Shown: positions 1-6,149, numbered from the stretch's first letter. The stretch is 6,277 bases of DNA from Megamonas hypermegale_A (GCF_030371585.1 NZ_JAUDCE010000076.1); one strand, 5' to 3'. Notes: generated by a model from the letters alone, not told the origin. Made by a program: numbers and translations.

Positions 1-232
1 ACTCTAACATGGATGAAAGTTTTAGCATGGCTAGCAAATTGCGATGTTAACATCTCGAATTAAGTTTCTGTTGAAATCGAAAGGCACGAGCCAAATTCCA
101 AATGTTTCGAGCCGTTGTATCGTCTGTATTTATCAAAGGACTACGAAGGCTTGCCCAGTGCAGCAATAGCGAAACGTTAAAAAGTTTTCTTTTTGGTTCG
201 TTTTTCTTTTGCTTTTCAAAAGAAAAATGAAC
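1..232 (-). repeat. Left copy of long imperfect inverted repeat
   Basis: This stretch matches the reverse complement of 5796-6020. The best blocks are 23-41 against 5980-5998 (19 identical bases), 78-100 against 5921-5943 (23 identical bases), and 144-210 against the right-hand counterpart, which differs only at scattered positions and one indel. From 23 to 232 I estimate roughly 80% identity by hand; the first 22 bases align only loosely. It ends inward with a hairpin at 196-232. The strand is given relative to the right copy taken as plus. The copy reaches the window edge, so its outer part, equivalent to 6020-6265, is not visible. Minus-strand reading frames through it are not kept in the right copy, so I do not call a gene. 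No clear promoter is visible in it for the downstream DUF169 gene. Confidence 0.88.
196..232. repeat. Hairpin ending the left repeat
   Basis: A 15-bp stem (196-210 with 218-232, one G-T wobble) closes a 7-base loop. It belongs to the same TTTTTCTTT...AAAGAAAAA hairpin type as 5796-5828 and 6232-6265. It ends only about 10 bases before the DUF169 ribosome binding site, so it would sit in the leader of that mRNA if transcription starts upstream. There is no U-tract, so a simple terminator role is not supported. Confidence 0.8.
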
Positions 233-256
233 AATAAAATTGGAAGGGGTATATTT

Positions 257-976
257 ATGGAAAGTAAAATTGCTAAAGCAATCAAATTGAAAACGCAGCC
301 GGTGGCGGTGTTTCGTTCGGATGAAAAACAAGAAAATGCACTGCAATTCAAAGAAGGTGTGTGGGGCTGCGTGGTGGCGCTTTTAAATGCGGCATCTAAA
401 GGGAAAACGGCAATTTCTTCTTTGGAAACGACTGCCTGTATCGGCGGCAGAGCGGGACTGGGACTTAAAACTTATGATTTGGGCTATATCGAATATTTCC
501 TGTCGACGGGAGCAAACGACGGCAGGGAAGGTGAGTGTTACAAGAAAAATCCGGAGATTGCACGTTATTTCATCATGAATGTACCGAAAATTCCGGCGAA
601 AAAATACGTTGTATTCAAACCGCTCGATAAACTCACTGAAAATGAACAGCCGGAAATTGTCGTTTTTCTCGTTAATGCCGACCAGCTTTCGGCGCTTGCA
701 GGCATGGCAAATTATGACCAGATGACGCAGGACAATGTGGAGCTGAAATTCGGTGCGGGCTGTGCGCAGTCGATTTTATACGCATTGAAGAATTTTGAAG
801 AAAAAAGCATAAAATGCACAATCGGGCTTACCGACCCGTCGGCACGTAAATGTATCTCGCCGGAAATTCTGTCTTTCAGCGTACCGTATTACCGTTTTTT
901 AGAAATGGAAGCGCAGGCGGAAGAAAGTTTTCTCACCAAAACGACATGGGCAAAAATCAGCAGCCGCATAAAATAA
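257..976 (+). CDS. DUF169 family protein
   Basis: This is a soluble cytoplasmic protein of 239 residues with no signal peptide or membrane segment, resembling the DUF169 family, whose biochemical role is not settled as far as I know. Family-like features are the glycine/cysteine stretches WGC (C38), ACIGGRAGLGL (C61), GAGCAQS (C169), and a late KCTIGLTDPSARKC segment (C187, C199). C94 is a further cysteine. The spaced cysteines suggest a metal or cofactor site, but that is inference. I start at ATG 257 because GGAAGGGG (242-249) precedes it at good spacing. The in-frame ATG at 209 lies inside the repeat hairpin and adds 16 residues of repeat-derived sequence. The gene is alone, closed by the terminator at 984-1015, and its upstream region is entirely repeat DNA. 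Confidence 0.85.
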   Translation: MESKIAKAIKLKTQPVAVFRSDEKQENALQFKEGVWGCVVALLNAASKGKTAISSLETTACIGGRAGLGLKTYDLGYIEYFLSTGANDGREGECYKKNPEIARYFIMNVPKIPAKKYVVFKPLDKLTENEQPEIVVFLVNADQLSALAGMANYDQMTQDNVELKFGAGCAQSILYALKNFEEKSIKCTIGLTDPSARKCISPEILSFSVPYYRFLEMEAQAEESFLTKTTWAKISSRIK

Positions 977-983
977 TCGTTAG

Positions 984-1015
984 AAAAAGAAGTGATAACT
1001 ACTCACTTCTTTTTT
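984..1015 (+). terminator. Rho-independent terminator of the DUF169 gene
   Basis: An AGAAGTGA / TCACTTCT stem (988-995 with 1003-1010) is extended by four A-T pairs and followed by a T-run. The loop is 996-1002. It lies 7 bases after the stop codon. Confidence 0.88.
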
Positions 1016-1024
1016 GTTTTCTGC

Positions 1025-1052
1025 TTGCATTTTGGAAGTAAGCGGATATAAT
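1025..1052 (+). promoter_or_regulatory. Probable sigma-70 promoter for the MFS gene
   Basis: TTGCAT (1025-1030) and a consensus TATAAT (1047-1052) are separated by 16 bases. The start of transcription would fall near 1059, leaving a leader of about 75 bases that carries the palindrome at 1072-1085. Confidence 0.6.
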
Positions 1053-1071
1053 ATAAAAATGATACAGAAAG

Positions 1072-1085
1072 AGAAAACGTTTTCT
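1072..1085. promoter_or_regulatory. Perfect 14-bp palindrome, candidate operator
   Basis: AGAAAACGTTTTCT is a perfect palindrome with a central CG, placed about 12 bases downstream of the predicted transcription start. It is also nested inside a partly paired ACAGAAA / TTTCTGT arrangement (1064-1087). The central CG and flanking A/T tracts resemble LacI/GalR-family operators and differ from an ideal cre-like TGAAAACGTTTTCA only at the outermost base on each side. The position would suit repression by roadblock. The regulator is not in the window. Confidence 0.5.
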
Positions 1086-1132
1086 GTAATGATTTTGCAA
1101 TTAGAAATTTAGAAATGGAGTGGAATGTTTAA

Positions 1133-2359
1133 TTGTCCGTAGGAAAAAATTATTCGTTATTACCGGTGTTTACACTCGTTTTGCTCAGTTTTATTCTGGG
1201 AACGAGTGAGTTTATCGTTGTCGGCATATTGCCGGAAATCGCTTCGGATATTGATTGTTCGATAGCTATGGCGGGCAATCTTATATCGTTTTTTGCTTTT
1301 GCCTATGCCGTCGGGACACCGTTCGTTACGGCTTTTTTAAGTCCGTTCAACCGTTATTATACTTTACTGGGATTGACGGCCGCTTTTATTTTAAGCAATG
1401 TGCTGTGCGCTATTGCGCCAAATTACTTTGTTTTGATAGCGGCGCGTATCATTACGGCGATTATTTCGGGTACTGTTTTATCCGTATCCATGACTTTTTC
1501 GACGGAGATTGCTCCGCCGCAGGACCAGCCGAAAGTAATCAGCTGGATTTTTTCGGGCTTCAGTGTATCTTCCATATTCGGCGTGCCGATTGGTACGCTT
1601 ATTTGTCAGGCATTTGACTGGCGTATTACATTTGCCGTATTATCAGTATTCAGTCTGATTATTTTGCTTATGCTGCGTCATTATCTGCCGAATGTAGGCA
1701 AAGGAGCACGGAACAATCTGATGAGCCAGTTCGCTCTGTTTAAAAGCGTGCGCATTCAGTTCGGCATGATGATGGTAATTTGCGGAGCGGCCGGCAGCTA
1801 CGTTTTTTATACATTTATGACGCCGTTTATTACGGAAGTTTTGCAGGTGCCGTCTCTGGAAATCAGTCTTATACTGAGCATTTTCGGTGTGGCGACGATT
1901 ATCAGTAATTTGGCATCCGGCCGTATTGCCGGTCTCGGCGGTGTGAAGAAAATGCCGATTGTATATCTTGTGCAGGCTCTTTGTCTGGCAGCTATCTTCA
2001 TTACGGCTCATTCAACGCTGCTTGGTCTAGCGAATATTATGCTTATCGGTGTCATTATGTATTTGCAAAATTCACCGGCTCAGCTGCATTTTCTGCGTAC
2101 GGCTAAACTGGAAAAGCCGGATGCTTTGTCGTTGGCATCGGCTCTCAATCCTGTTTCGTTTAATACGGGGATTGCCATCGGTTCGTCTGTCGGCAGTTTG
2201 ATTATAACTTTTGCCGATATGCCGTATATAGGCATCGGTGGAGCCGTTTTTGCGCTGGGCGCAATGTTTGCCAACATGTATCTGTTAAGAAATATGACGG
2301 ATATAAGAAAACGCGCCAGTTCGAGAGCGGTAATGAATTTGCATAAAAATATGGTTTGA
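1133..2359 (+). CDS. MFS transporter, AraJ/PbuE-like drug or metabolite exporter
   Basis: This is a 408-residue inner-membrane protein with about 12 hydrophobic segments: roughly 9-31, 46-68, 76-95, 98-120, 137-158, 163-183, then, after a polar loop (185-205), 209-231, 243-262, 274-292, 297-316, 338-360 and 364-385. TM1 with TSEFIVVGILPEIASD and the late N-SALNPVSFNTGIAIGSSVGS region are typical of DHA1-type exporters related to AraJ, YdhP and PbuE, which expel sugars, purines or drugs by proton exchange. The GFSVSSIFGVPIGT segment at 142-155 fits the antiporter motif of TM5. The substrate cannot be told from sequence. The start is TTG at 1133: GGAGTGG (1117-1123) lies 9 bases upstream, while the nearby ATG at 1125 reads only five codons before a stop. 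It has its own promoter, palindrome and terminator. Confidence 0.88.
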   Translation: MSVGKNYSLLPVFTLVLLSFILGTSEFIVVGILPEIASDIDCSIAMAGNLISFFAFAYAVGTPFVTAFLSPFNRYYTLLGLTAAFILSNVLCAIAPNYFVLIAARIITAIISGTVLSVSMTFSTEIAPPQDQPKVISWIFSGFSVSSIFGVPIGTLICQAFDWRITFAVLSVFSLIILLMLRHYLPNVGKGARNNLMSQFALFKSVRIQFGMMMVICGAAGSYVFYTFMTPFITEVLQVPSLEISLILSIFGVATIISNLASGRIAGLGGVKKMPIVYLVQALCLAAIFITAHSTLLGLANIMLIGVIMYLQNSPAQLHFLRTAKLEKPDALSLASALNPVSFNTGIAIGSSVGSLIITFADMPYIGIGGAVFALGAMFANMYLLRNMTDIRKRASSRAVMNLHKNMV

Positions 2360-2369
2360 TTTAAAAGCA

Positions 2370-2402
2370 AAAGCACTTTAGAATTAAAATCTAAAGTGCT
2401 TT
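2370..2402. terminator. Bidirectional terminator between the MFS gene and thiT
   Basis: A perfect 13-bp stem (2370-2382 with 2390-2402) closes a 7-base loop. It lies 10 bases after the MFS stop and 5 bases beyond the convergent thiT stop. The T-rich tail is better on the minus strand, so it probably serves both units. Confidence 0.85.
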
Positions 2403-2407
2403 GTATG

Positions 2408-3022
2408 TTATCTGTTTTTCATTTGTGTTAATAATCGTTTTGTCGGCAGGACTTTTAAAAGTATAAGGCATATGATAAGTTCCGGCAACAGATACGAAGC
2501 ATTGAATATTAATGAATACCAATAAATGGATGTTCCATTCGGTACATAACTGCCGAAGAATACAACGCCGGAGATAAAATGGCAGATAAAGCGGCAGGTG
2601 ATACCGACTGTAGCTCCGAGATAAATATTTTTGACAAAAAAGCCTGCGAGTCCGAGTGCCATAAAAGGTAGCGGATAATCGAACAGAACTTGTAGAGGTG
2701 AGAGAATAAACGGGTCCTGGATTAAATTTAAAAGTCCGTAGCAAAAACCTGTCAGGAAACCAACAGCTGGACCGTAACAGAAAGCTACTAACAATAAAGG
2801 AAGCATACCGCCTAAAGTTATACTGCCGCCCTGCGGTAAATGATAGAGCCTAATCATATGCAAAATGACGGTGAGTGCAATCATTAAGCCGAGTTGCATT
2901 ATCATTCGTGTTGAAAAATGGATTTTTTTCATGTAAATAAATGCTGCAATTAAAAGCAGTAGTACAACTAATGCTAAAATACTGTTTAAATTGTCAAGAA
3001 TAATAGAGAGATTTTCCCACAT
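2408..3022 (-). CDS. thiT: ThiT, thiamine-binding S-component of an ECF transporter
   Basis: This is a 204-residue integral membrane protein that captures thiamine for import together with the shared ECF energizing module (EcfA, EcfA', EcfT), which is not in this window. The family signature is clear: GGMLPLLLVAFCYGPAVGF (71-89), YGLLNLIQDPFILSPLQV (95-112), DYPLPFMALGLAGFF (115-129), RFICHFISGVVFFGSY (144-159) and YWYSLIFNASYLLPE (167-181). The His, Trp, Tyr and Asn of the last two segments fall where structurally studied ThiT binds thiamine. Residues 1-30 form an additional hydrophobic helix before MKKIHFSTR, where compact family members normally begin. The start at 3022 is preferred because AAAGAAAGG lies just upstream, whereas the internal Met31 has no ribosome binding site. 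It lies 15 nt behind nfo and is probably co-transcribed with it. No TPP riboswitch is visible ahead of either gene. Confidence 0.92.
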   Translation of the reverse strand: MWENLSIILDNLNSILALVVLLLLIAAFIYMKKIHFSTRMIMQLGLMIALTVILHMIRLYHLPQGGSITLGGMLPLLLVAFCYGPAVGFLTGFCYGLLNLIQDPFILSPLQVLFDYPLPFMALGLAGFFVKNIYLGATVGITCRFICHFISGVVFFGSYVPNGTSIYWYSLIFNASYLLPELIICLILLKVLPTKRLLTQMKNR

Positions 3023-3037
3023 AAAAGTACCTTTCTT

Positions 3038-3871
3038 TTAATCAATAAATTTACTGCGCAATAGAGCAATTTCGCGGGCGTAACCTGTGTGGTCATTCGG
3101 TGTTTCGAGAATAAACGGCAGATTTTTAAGTGCCGGATGATTGATGATGCGCACGATTGATTCAAGACCGATTTTACCCTCACCGATTTTTTCGTGGCGG
3201 TCTTTATGGCTGCCGCAGTCGTTTTTGCTGTCGTTCAAATGGACGGCTTTTAACCGGTCGAGCCCGATTATCCTGTCGAATTCGGCGATGACATCATCGA
3301 GATGATTGACGATATCGTAGCCGCCGTCCCAAACGTGGCACGTATCGAGGCAGACGCCGATTTTATCCTGCAACTTCACTTTGTCAATGATAGCGCGGAT
3401 TTCCTCGAAGGTTTTGCCGACTTCCGTTCCTTTGCCTGCCATTGTTTCCAGCAGGACCGTCGTTTTCTGCTCTGGCCACATGATATCGTTCAGACATTCG
3501 GCGATAAGCTCAATGCCGGCTTGTGTTCCTTGCTTGAGATGATTGCCGGGATGAAAATTGTAATAGTTGTACGGTACTTTTTCCATGCGTTTTAAATCGT
3601 CCGCCATGGTGTTATAGGCAAATTCGCGAACTTCCGGTTTATTCGAGCAGGGATTTAATGTATACGGAGCATGAGCTACGAGTTTTTGAAAATTATGCTC
3701 CTGTGCTAATTGCAAAAATGCATTGACATCGTTGTCATCAATATCTTTGGCTTTGCTGCCGCGCGGATTGCGGGTGAAAAAAGCGAAAGTATCAGCTTTC
3801 AGTTCCAAAGCCTCTTTACCCATACCCATAAATCCTTTAGATGATGAAAGATGATTTCCTATATGCAGCAT
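3038..3871 (-). CDS. nfo: Endonuclease IV (AP endonuclease, Nfo)
   Basis: This is a cytoplasmic base-excision-repair enzyme that cuts DNA 5' of abasic sites and removes blocked 3' ends, using three metal ions in a TIM barrel. The 277-residue length is normal for the family. All nine metal ligands expected from the E. coli enzyme can be placed: H67 in AHAPY, H107 in NFHPG, E142 in LLETMAGKG, D176 and H179 in LDTCH, H211 in HLNDS, D224 and H226 in KDRHE, and E256 in LETP. The start at 3871 is preceded by a strong AGGAGGA (3875-3881 on the complement). An extended -10 promoter lies upstream. The next gene, thiT, starts 15 nt after the stop, so the two form a likely operon. There is no sign of truncation. 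Confidence 0.97.
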   Translation of the reverse strand: MLHIGNHLSSSKGFMGMGKEALELKADTFAFFTRNPRGSKAKDIDDNDVNAFLQLAQEHNFQKLVAHAPYTLNPCSNKPEVREFAYNTMADDLKRMEKVPYNYYNFHPGNHLKQGTQAGIELIAECLNDIMWPEQKTTVLLETMAGKGTEVGKTFEEIRAIIDKVKLQDKIGVCLDTCHVWDGGYDIVNHLDDVIAEFDRIIGLDRLKAVHLNDSKNDCGSHKDRHEKIGEGKIGLESIVRIINHPALKNLPFILETPNDHTGYAREIALLRSKFID

Positions 3872-3909
3872 ATTTCCTCCTAAAGTAAAATTATTATTAA
3901 TTAGAAATT

Positions 3910-3938
3910 ATTGTAGCATATAAATATACTTTTTTAAA
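3910..3938 (-). promoter_or_regulatory. Probable promoter for nfo-thiT
   Basis: On the complement, an extended -10 (TGC then TACAAT at 3910-3915) is preceded at 17 bases by a weak -35 TTTAAA (3933-3938). The leader would be about 30 bases, too short to hold a TPP riboswitch. Confidence 0.5.
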
Positions 3939-4009
3939 TAAATAAGAGGAATTTTAAAAAGACATACGGAAATAATTAATAAGAACTTTTACAAAGCGAG
4001 GGATAGGAA

Positions 4010-4600
4010 ATGGAAAGAGAAGAAGTCCTGCTGAAAATAGCCGGAATAATCAGCAACAACGACAGCGATGTACTGACGGAAGTAGAAGAATGTATCGACA
4101 ATATCGAAGCGTATGTCTCCACGCATATAGAAGAATATGAAGATAGAAGCATGACGCTGGAAGATGACTCGACGGAGGATTTGCAGTGGCTCGGCATGGT
4201 GAACTGTCTAATTCGCAATAATTATGTGTATGAAACGGATGATAATGTTCAGCTGACGGATTTCGGCTGGGAATTTAAAAATCTGCGCGGATTTAAAGAA
4301 TACGGACTTACGCTTGACCGCAAATTTCTGGATGACAGTTACAGCATAGACCGGTACGATTTGAACGAAGATGATGAAGATGTATTCGATTACGAAGATG
4401 ATGAAGATTTAATGGAAGACGATAATATTGTAGGCTGGTGCAAATATCTGGACAATAAATGGGCGGATGAAAATGTCTGTGTCGGCATGATTGGCATAAA
4501 CAGTGATGTCTATGTGATATTCCCGATAGACTGTGACGTGTTGGAGCAGCTGGAGGATTTGGCGGACAGCATCGGGCGGCATATATCAAGTGTATATTAA
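4010..4600 (+). CDS. Acidic hypothetical protein, DUF6630-like
   Basis: This is a 196-residue soluble protein without signal peptide or membrane helix. It has three parts: a charged N-terminal region (1-60), a middle segment that looks like a small winged-helix-like fold (WLGMVNCLIRNNYV...LTDFGWEF, 60-90), and a C-terminal WCKYLDNKW...GMIGINSDVYVIFPI...LEDLADSIG section (143-189). The C-terminal section, with its aromatic WC/LD/W spacing and SD-Y-V-F strand, resembles what I recall of DUF6630 proteins. A linker at 119-138 is almost all Asp and Glu. The function is unknown; neighbours give no clue, since flanking genes point the other way. ATG 4010 has GAGGGA (3998-4003) at good spacing. The gene is closed by a terminator just past the stop. 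The family call is from memory and uncertain. Confidence 0.75.
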   Translation: MEREEVLLKIAGIISNNDSDVLTEVEECIDNIEAYVSTHIEEYEDRSMTLEDDSTEDLQWLGMVNCLIRNNYVYETDDNVQLTDFGWEFKNLRGFKEYGLTLDRKFLDDSYSIDRYDLNEDDEDVFDYEDDEDLMEDDNIVGWCKYLDNKWADENVCVGMIGINSDVYVIFPIDCDVLEQLEDLADSIGRHISSVY

Positions 4601-4607
4601 ATTTTGG

Positions 4608-4645
4608 CTGCGACAAAGTAGAAAAATACTTTGTTGCAGTTTTTA
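4608..4645 (+). terminator. Terminator after the acidic protein gene
   Basis: A 13-bp stem with G-T wobble (4608-4620 with 4627-4639) closes a GAAAAA loop and is followed by TTTTT. It starts 7 bases past the stop at 4600 and ends just short of the convergent small membrane-protein gene, which it may also terminate. Confidence 0.88.
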
Positions 4646-4648
4646 TAT

Positions 4649-4903
4649 TTACAGCATTAAAAGTAGGAACAGAAGCTCTCTAGCTGGTTTTTGTATATTT
4701 AGGTTGACAAACCAATGCGGCGTATAAGCCGCCATAAGCAAAGAAAAGACGAGGATAACAGCTGTAAATATTATATATAATATAAGTTTTCGTATGCCAA
4801 ACTGCGATATGATTTTTTTATTTTCAAGAATAATTAATCCCCAAATAAGCGAGGAAATAAATATTGGTAAAATACAGCCTTTAATTAATTGGAAAACTAG
4901 CAT
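4649..4903 (-). CDS. Small hypothetical membrane protein
   Basis: This 84-residue protein is not recognised. It has two clear hydrophobic helices, about residues 9-26 and 38-59, separated by a short basic loop (ENKKIISQFGIRK). A polar stretch carrying PHWFVNLNIQKPARE (61-76) follows, and the C-terminus is a hydrophobic LLFLLLML tail. The two-helix hairpin would insert in the cytoplasmic membrane; no catalytic motif is seen. The ribosome binding site is weak (AAGAAG about 5 bases before the ATG), but a good promoter lies upstream on the same strand, which supports it as a real gene. It is convergent with the acidic protein gene and divergent from the MetF-like gene. It could also be a degenerate or poorly conserved reading frame. 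Confidence 0.5.
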   Translation of the reverse strand: MLVFQLIKGCILPIFISSLIWGLIILENKKIISQFGIRKLILYIIFTAVILVFSLLMAAYTPHWFVNLNIQKPARELLFLLLML

Positions 4904-4954
4904 AAATTCTTCTTAAGAATAAATTTACGATGAAACATAGGATACATATAATGA

Positions 4955-4983
4955 ATTATAGTATATGCTGTTTAAAAATACAA
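4955..4983 (-). promoter_or_regulatory. Probable promoter for the small membrane-protein gene
   Basis: On the complement, TTGTAT (4978-4983) and a consensus TATAAT (4955-4960) are 17 bases apart. It overlaps the region of the plus-strand promoter of the MetF-like gene. Confidence 0.55.
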
Positions 4984-4988
4984 ATGTG

Positions 4989-4997
4989 TGTTATAAT
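4989..4997 (+). promoter_or_regulatory. Extended -10 promoter for the MetF-like gene
   Basis: TGT-TATAAT forms an extended -10; the -35 at 4969-4974 (TGTTTA) is poor, as is common with extended -10 promoters. Transcription would start near 5004, about 38 bases before the ATG. Confidence 0.6.
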
Positions 4998-5041
4998 AGA
5001 AAAATATCAGTACATTGTATTATTGGTGAAGGGAGATTTTT

Positions 5042-5785
5042 ATGACAAAGATTGCAGTAGAACTTGTACCACGTGATATAGCTGTATTCGAAGATGAACT
5101 GAAAGCGATAAAAGCAGATATTCCTGCTGTGGATTTTATAAATGTGCCGGATTTACTGAGTTGTGATGTGCGCAGCTGGGACGGCGCCGGTCTTGCCAAG
5201 AAGTATTTTAAAGAAGCAGTGCCGCATCTGCGGGCGATGGATTTTGACTTTACGCAGGAGATGCCGATAAAAGACAAACTGAAAGAATACGGCATAAATG
5301 AAGTGCTCGTCATCGAGGGCGACCCACCGCAGACGATGACGTATCAGGTTTATCCGACAGTCAGCACGGATATTATAAAAAAATTCAGCGAAGAAATGCC
5401 GCAGATAAAAGTTTATGCCGGTATCGACCAGTACAGAAGCAGCATGAAAGAAGAGGAATATCGCATCCGCCGCAAAATTTTAGCTGGAGCGAAAGGCTTT
5501 TTCACACAGCCGTTTTTCGATATGCGCTATCTGGAAATGTATGCCGACCTTCTGGACGGACTGGAAGTTTACTGGGGCGTATCGCCGGTACTGTCGGCTC
5601 GTTCTGTAAGTTATTGGCGCAATAAAAACAACGTTATTTTCCCGAAAAACTTTGAGCCGACGCTCGAATGGAATATTGATTTTGCCCGTCGCGTAGTGGA
5701 TTTTGCCAGAGCACATAATCAGAATGTATATTTAATGCCAATTAAAGCAAAGATAATGCCATATCTGGAAGGTGTCTTAAAATAA
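5042..5785 (+). CDS. Methylenetetrahydrofolate reductase-like (MetF family) protein
   Basis: This 247-residue cytoplasmic protein has the MetF TIM-barrel pattern. In MetF the flavin enzyme reduces 5,10-methylene-THF to 5-methyl-THF for methionine synthesis. Three positions matching key MetF residues are present: E7 in VELVPR, near the N-terminus as in the catalytic Glu; D94 in IEGDPP, matching the RGDPP loop; and Q156 in FFTQPFFD, matching the TQ-FF motif. It is about 40 residues shorter than typical MetF and rather divergent, so the exact substrate, folate or another one-carbon carrier, is uncertain. I therefore give no gene symbol. The start is supported by AAGGGAG (5029-5035). No metH, metV or folate gene adjoins it; it appears to be transcribed alone, ending 10 bases before the right-hand repeat hairpin. 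Confidence 0.82.
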   Translation: MTKIAVELVPRDIAVFEDELKAIKADIPAVDFINVPDLLSCDVRSWDGAGLAKKYFKEAVPHLRAMDFDFTQEMPIKDKLKEYGINEVLVIEGDPPQTMTYQVYPTVSTDIIKKFSEEMPQIKVYAGIDQYRSSMKEEEYRIRRKILAGAKGFFTQPFFDMRYLEMYADLLDGLEVYWGVSPVLSARSVSYWRNKNNVIFPKNFEPTLEWNIDFARRVVDFARAHNQNVYLMPIKAKIMPYLEGVLK

Positions 5786-5795
5786 AGAGGGTAAC

Positions 5796-5828
5796 GTTCA
5801 TTTTTCTTTGGCGCAAAGAAAAATGAAC
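5796..5828. repeat. Perfect 15-bp stem hairpin starting the right repeat
   Basis: GTTCATTTTTCTTTG (5796-5810) pairs perfectly with 5814-5828 across a GCG loop. It follows the MetF-like stop by 10 bases and might stop or stabilise that transcript, but no T-run follows directly. It is the counterpart of 196-232. Confidence 0.88.
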
Positions 5829-6020
5829 CAAAAAGAAACTTTTTAACGTTTCGCTATCGCTGCACTGGGCGAGCCTTCGCAGCCCTTAAAAAAAACAGGT
5901 GGTACAATGGCTCGAAACAATGGAATTTGGCTCGTGCCTTTCGTTCTCGGTAGGAGCTTAATTTGAGCTGTTGATACAACAATTTGCTAGCCATGCTAGA
6001 TTTTTGTCTGCGTTGGAGAT
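5796..6020 (+). repeat. Right copy of long imperfect inverted repeat
   Basis: This is the reverse-complement match of 1-232. Blocks 5825-5879, 5921-5943 and 5980-5998 are almost or fully identical to the left copy. It includes a small conserved hairpin CTAGC-CAT-GCTAG (5987-5999), which the left copy keeps as four pairs plus a G-T wobble. Frames are not shared with the left copy because of indels. The conserved element probably runs on to 6265, but that part cannot be compared inside this window. Confidence 0.88.
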
Positions 6021-6144
6021 TTTTACGGTAGCTTCAGCTATTAAGAAAATAATTTTTTAGCTCTGTTTTTAGTTTAAATGTTTGAGCGCAAGCGAGTTTT
6101 TAAACGTTAGAGATAAAAAATTATTTTCTTAAAGTAAAAATCTC
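6016..6144. other. Predicted three-way-junction fold in non-coding DNA
   Basis: An 11-bp perfect stem (6016-6026 with 6134-6144) encloses two arms. One is a short TAGC-TTCA-GCTA hairpin (6029-6040). The other is a 24-bp arm (6041-6064 with 6109-6132) with one mismatch, itself capped by a GTTTAAA / TTTAAAC stem (6072-6078 with 6099-6105) around a GCAA loop. No reading frame or promoter of note is seen. This could be a structured RNA or a DNA repeat; the strand cannot be decided. Confidence 0.7.
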
Positions 6145-6149
6145 TTAGC

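Noticed and set aside
209..256. Upstream in-frame ATG at 209 for the DUF169 gene
   Set aside because: It lies inside the repeat hairpin, has no ribosome binding site of its own, and adds only repeat-derived residues; ATG 257 has GGAAGGGG at proper spacing.
47..351. Minus-strand reading frames across the left repeat and the start of the DUF169 gene
   Set aside because: They cross the repeat, and the matching stretch of the right copy reads in a shifted frame with an indel in the A-tract and a stop, so there is no conserved protein. They also overlap the well-supported DUF169 start.
1125..1142. Five-codon reading frame (MFNCP) overlapping the MFS start
   Set aside because: It could be a leader peptide, but it is so short that chance is the simpler explanation, and no attenuator-like fold follows it.
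1643..2376. Long reading frames antisense to the MFS gene
   Set aside because: They are shadows of a strongly coding plus-strand membrane protein, with no ribosome binding site or recognisable motif.
3302..3595. Plus-strand reading frame inside nfo
   Set aside because: It is a shadow of nfo, whose nine metal ligands are all intact on the other strand.
3872..4009. TPP riboswitch upstream of nfo-thiT
   Set aside because: No THI-box core or paired arms are visible; the region is plain AT-rich sequence with a promoter.
4910..4919. TTCTTAAGAA palindrome before the small membrane-protein gene
   Set aside because: It is only 10 bp in AT-rich DNA, so chance occurrence is likely.
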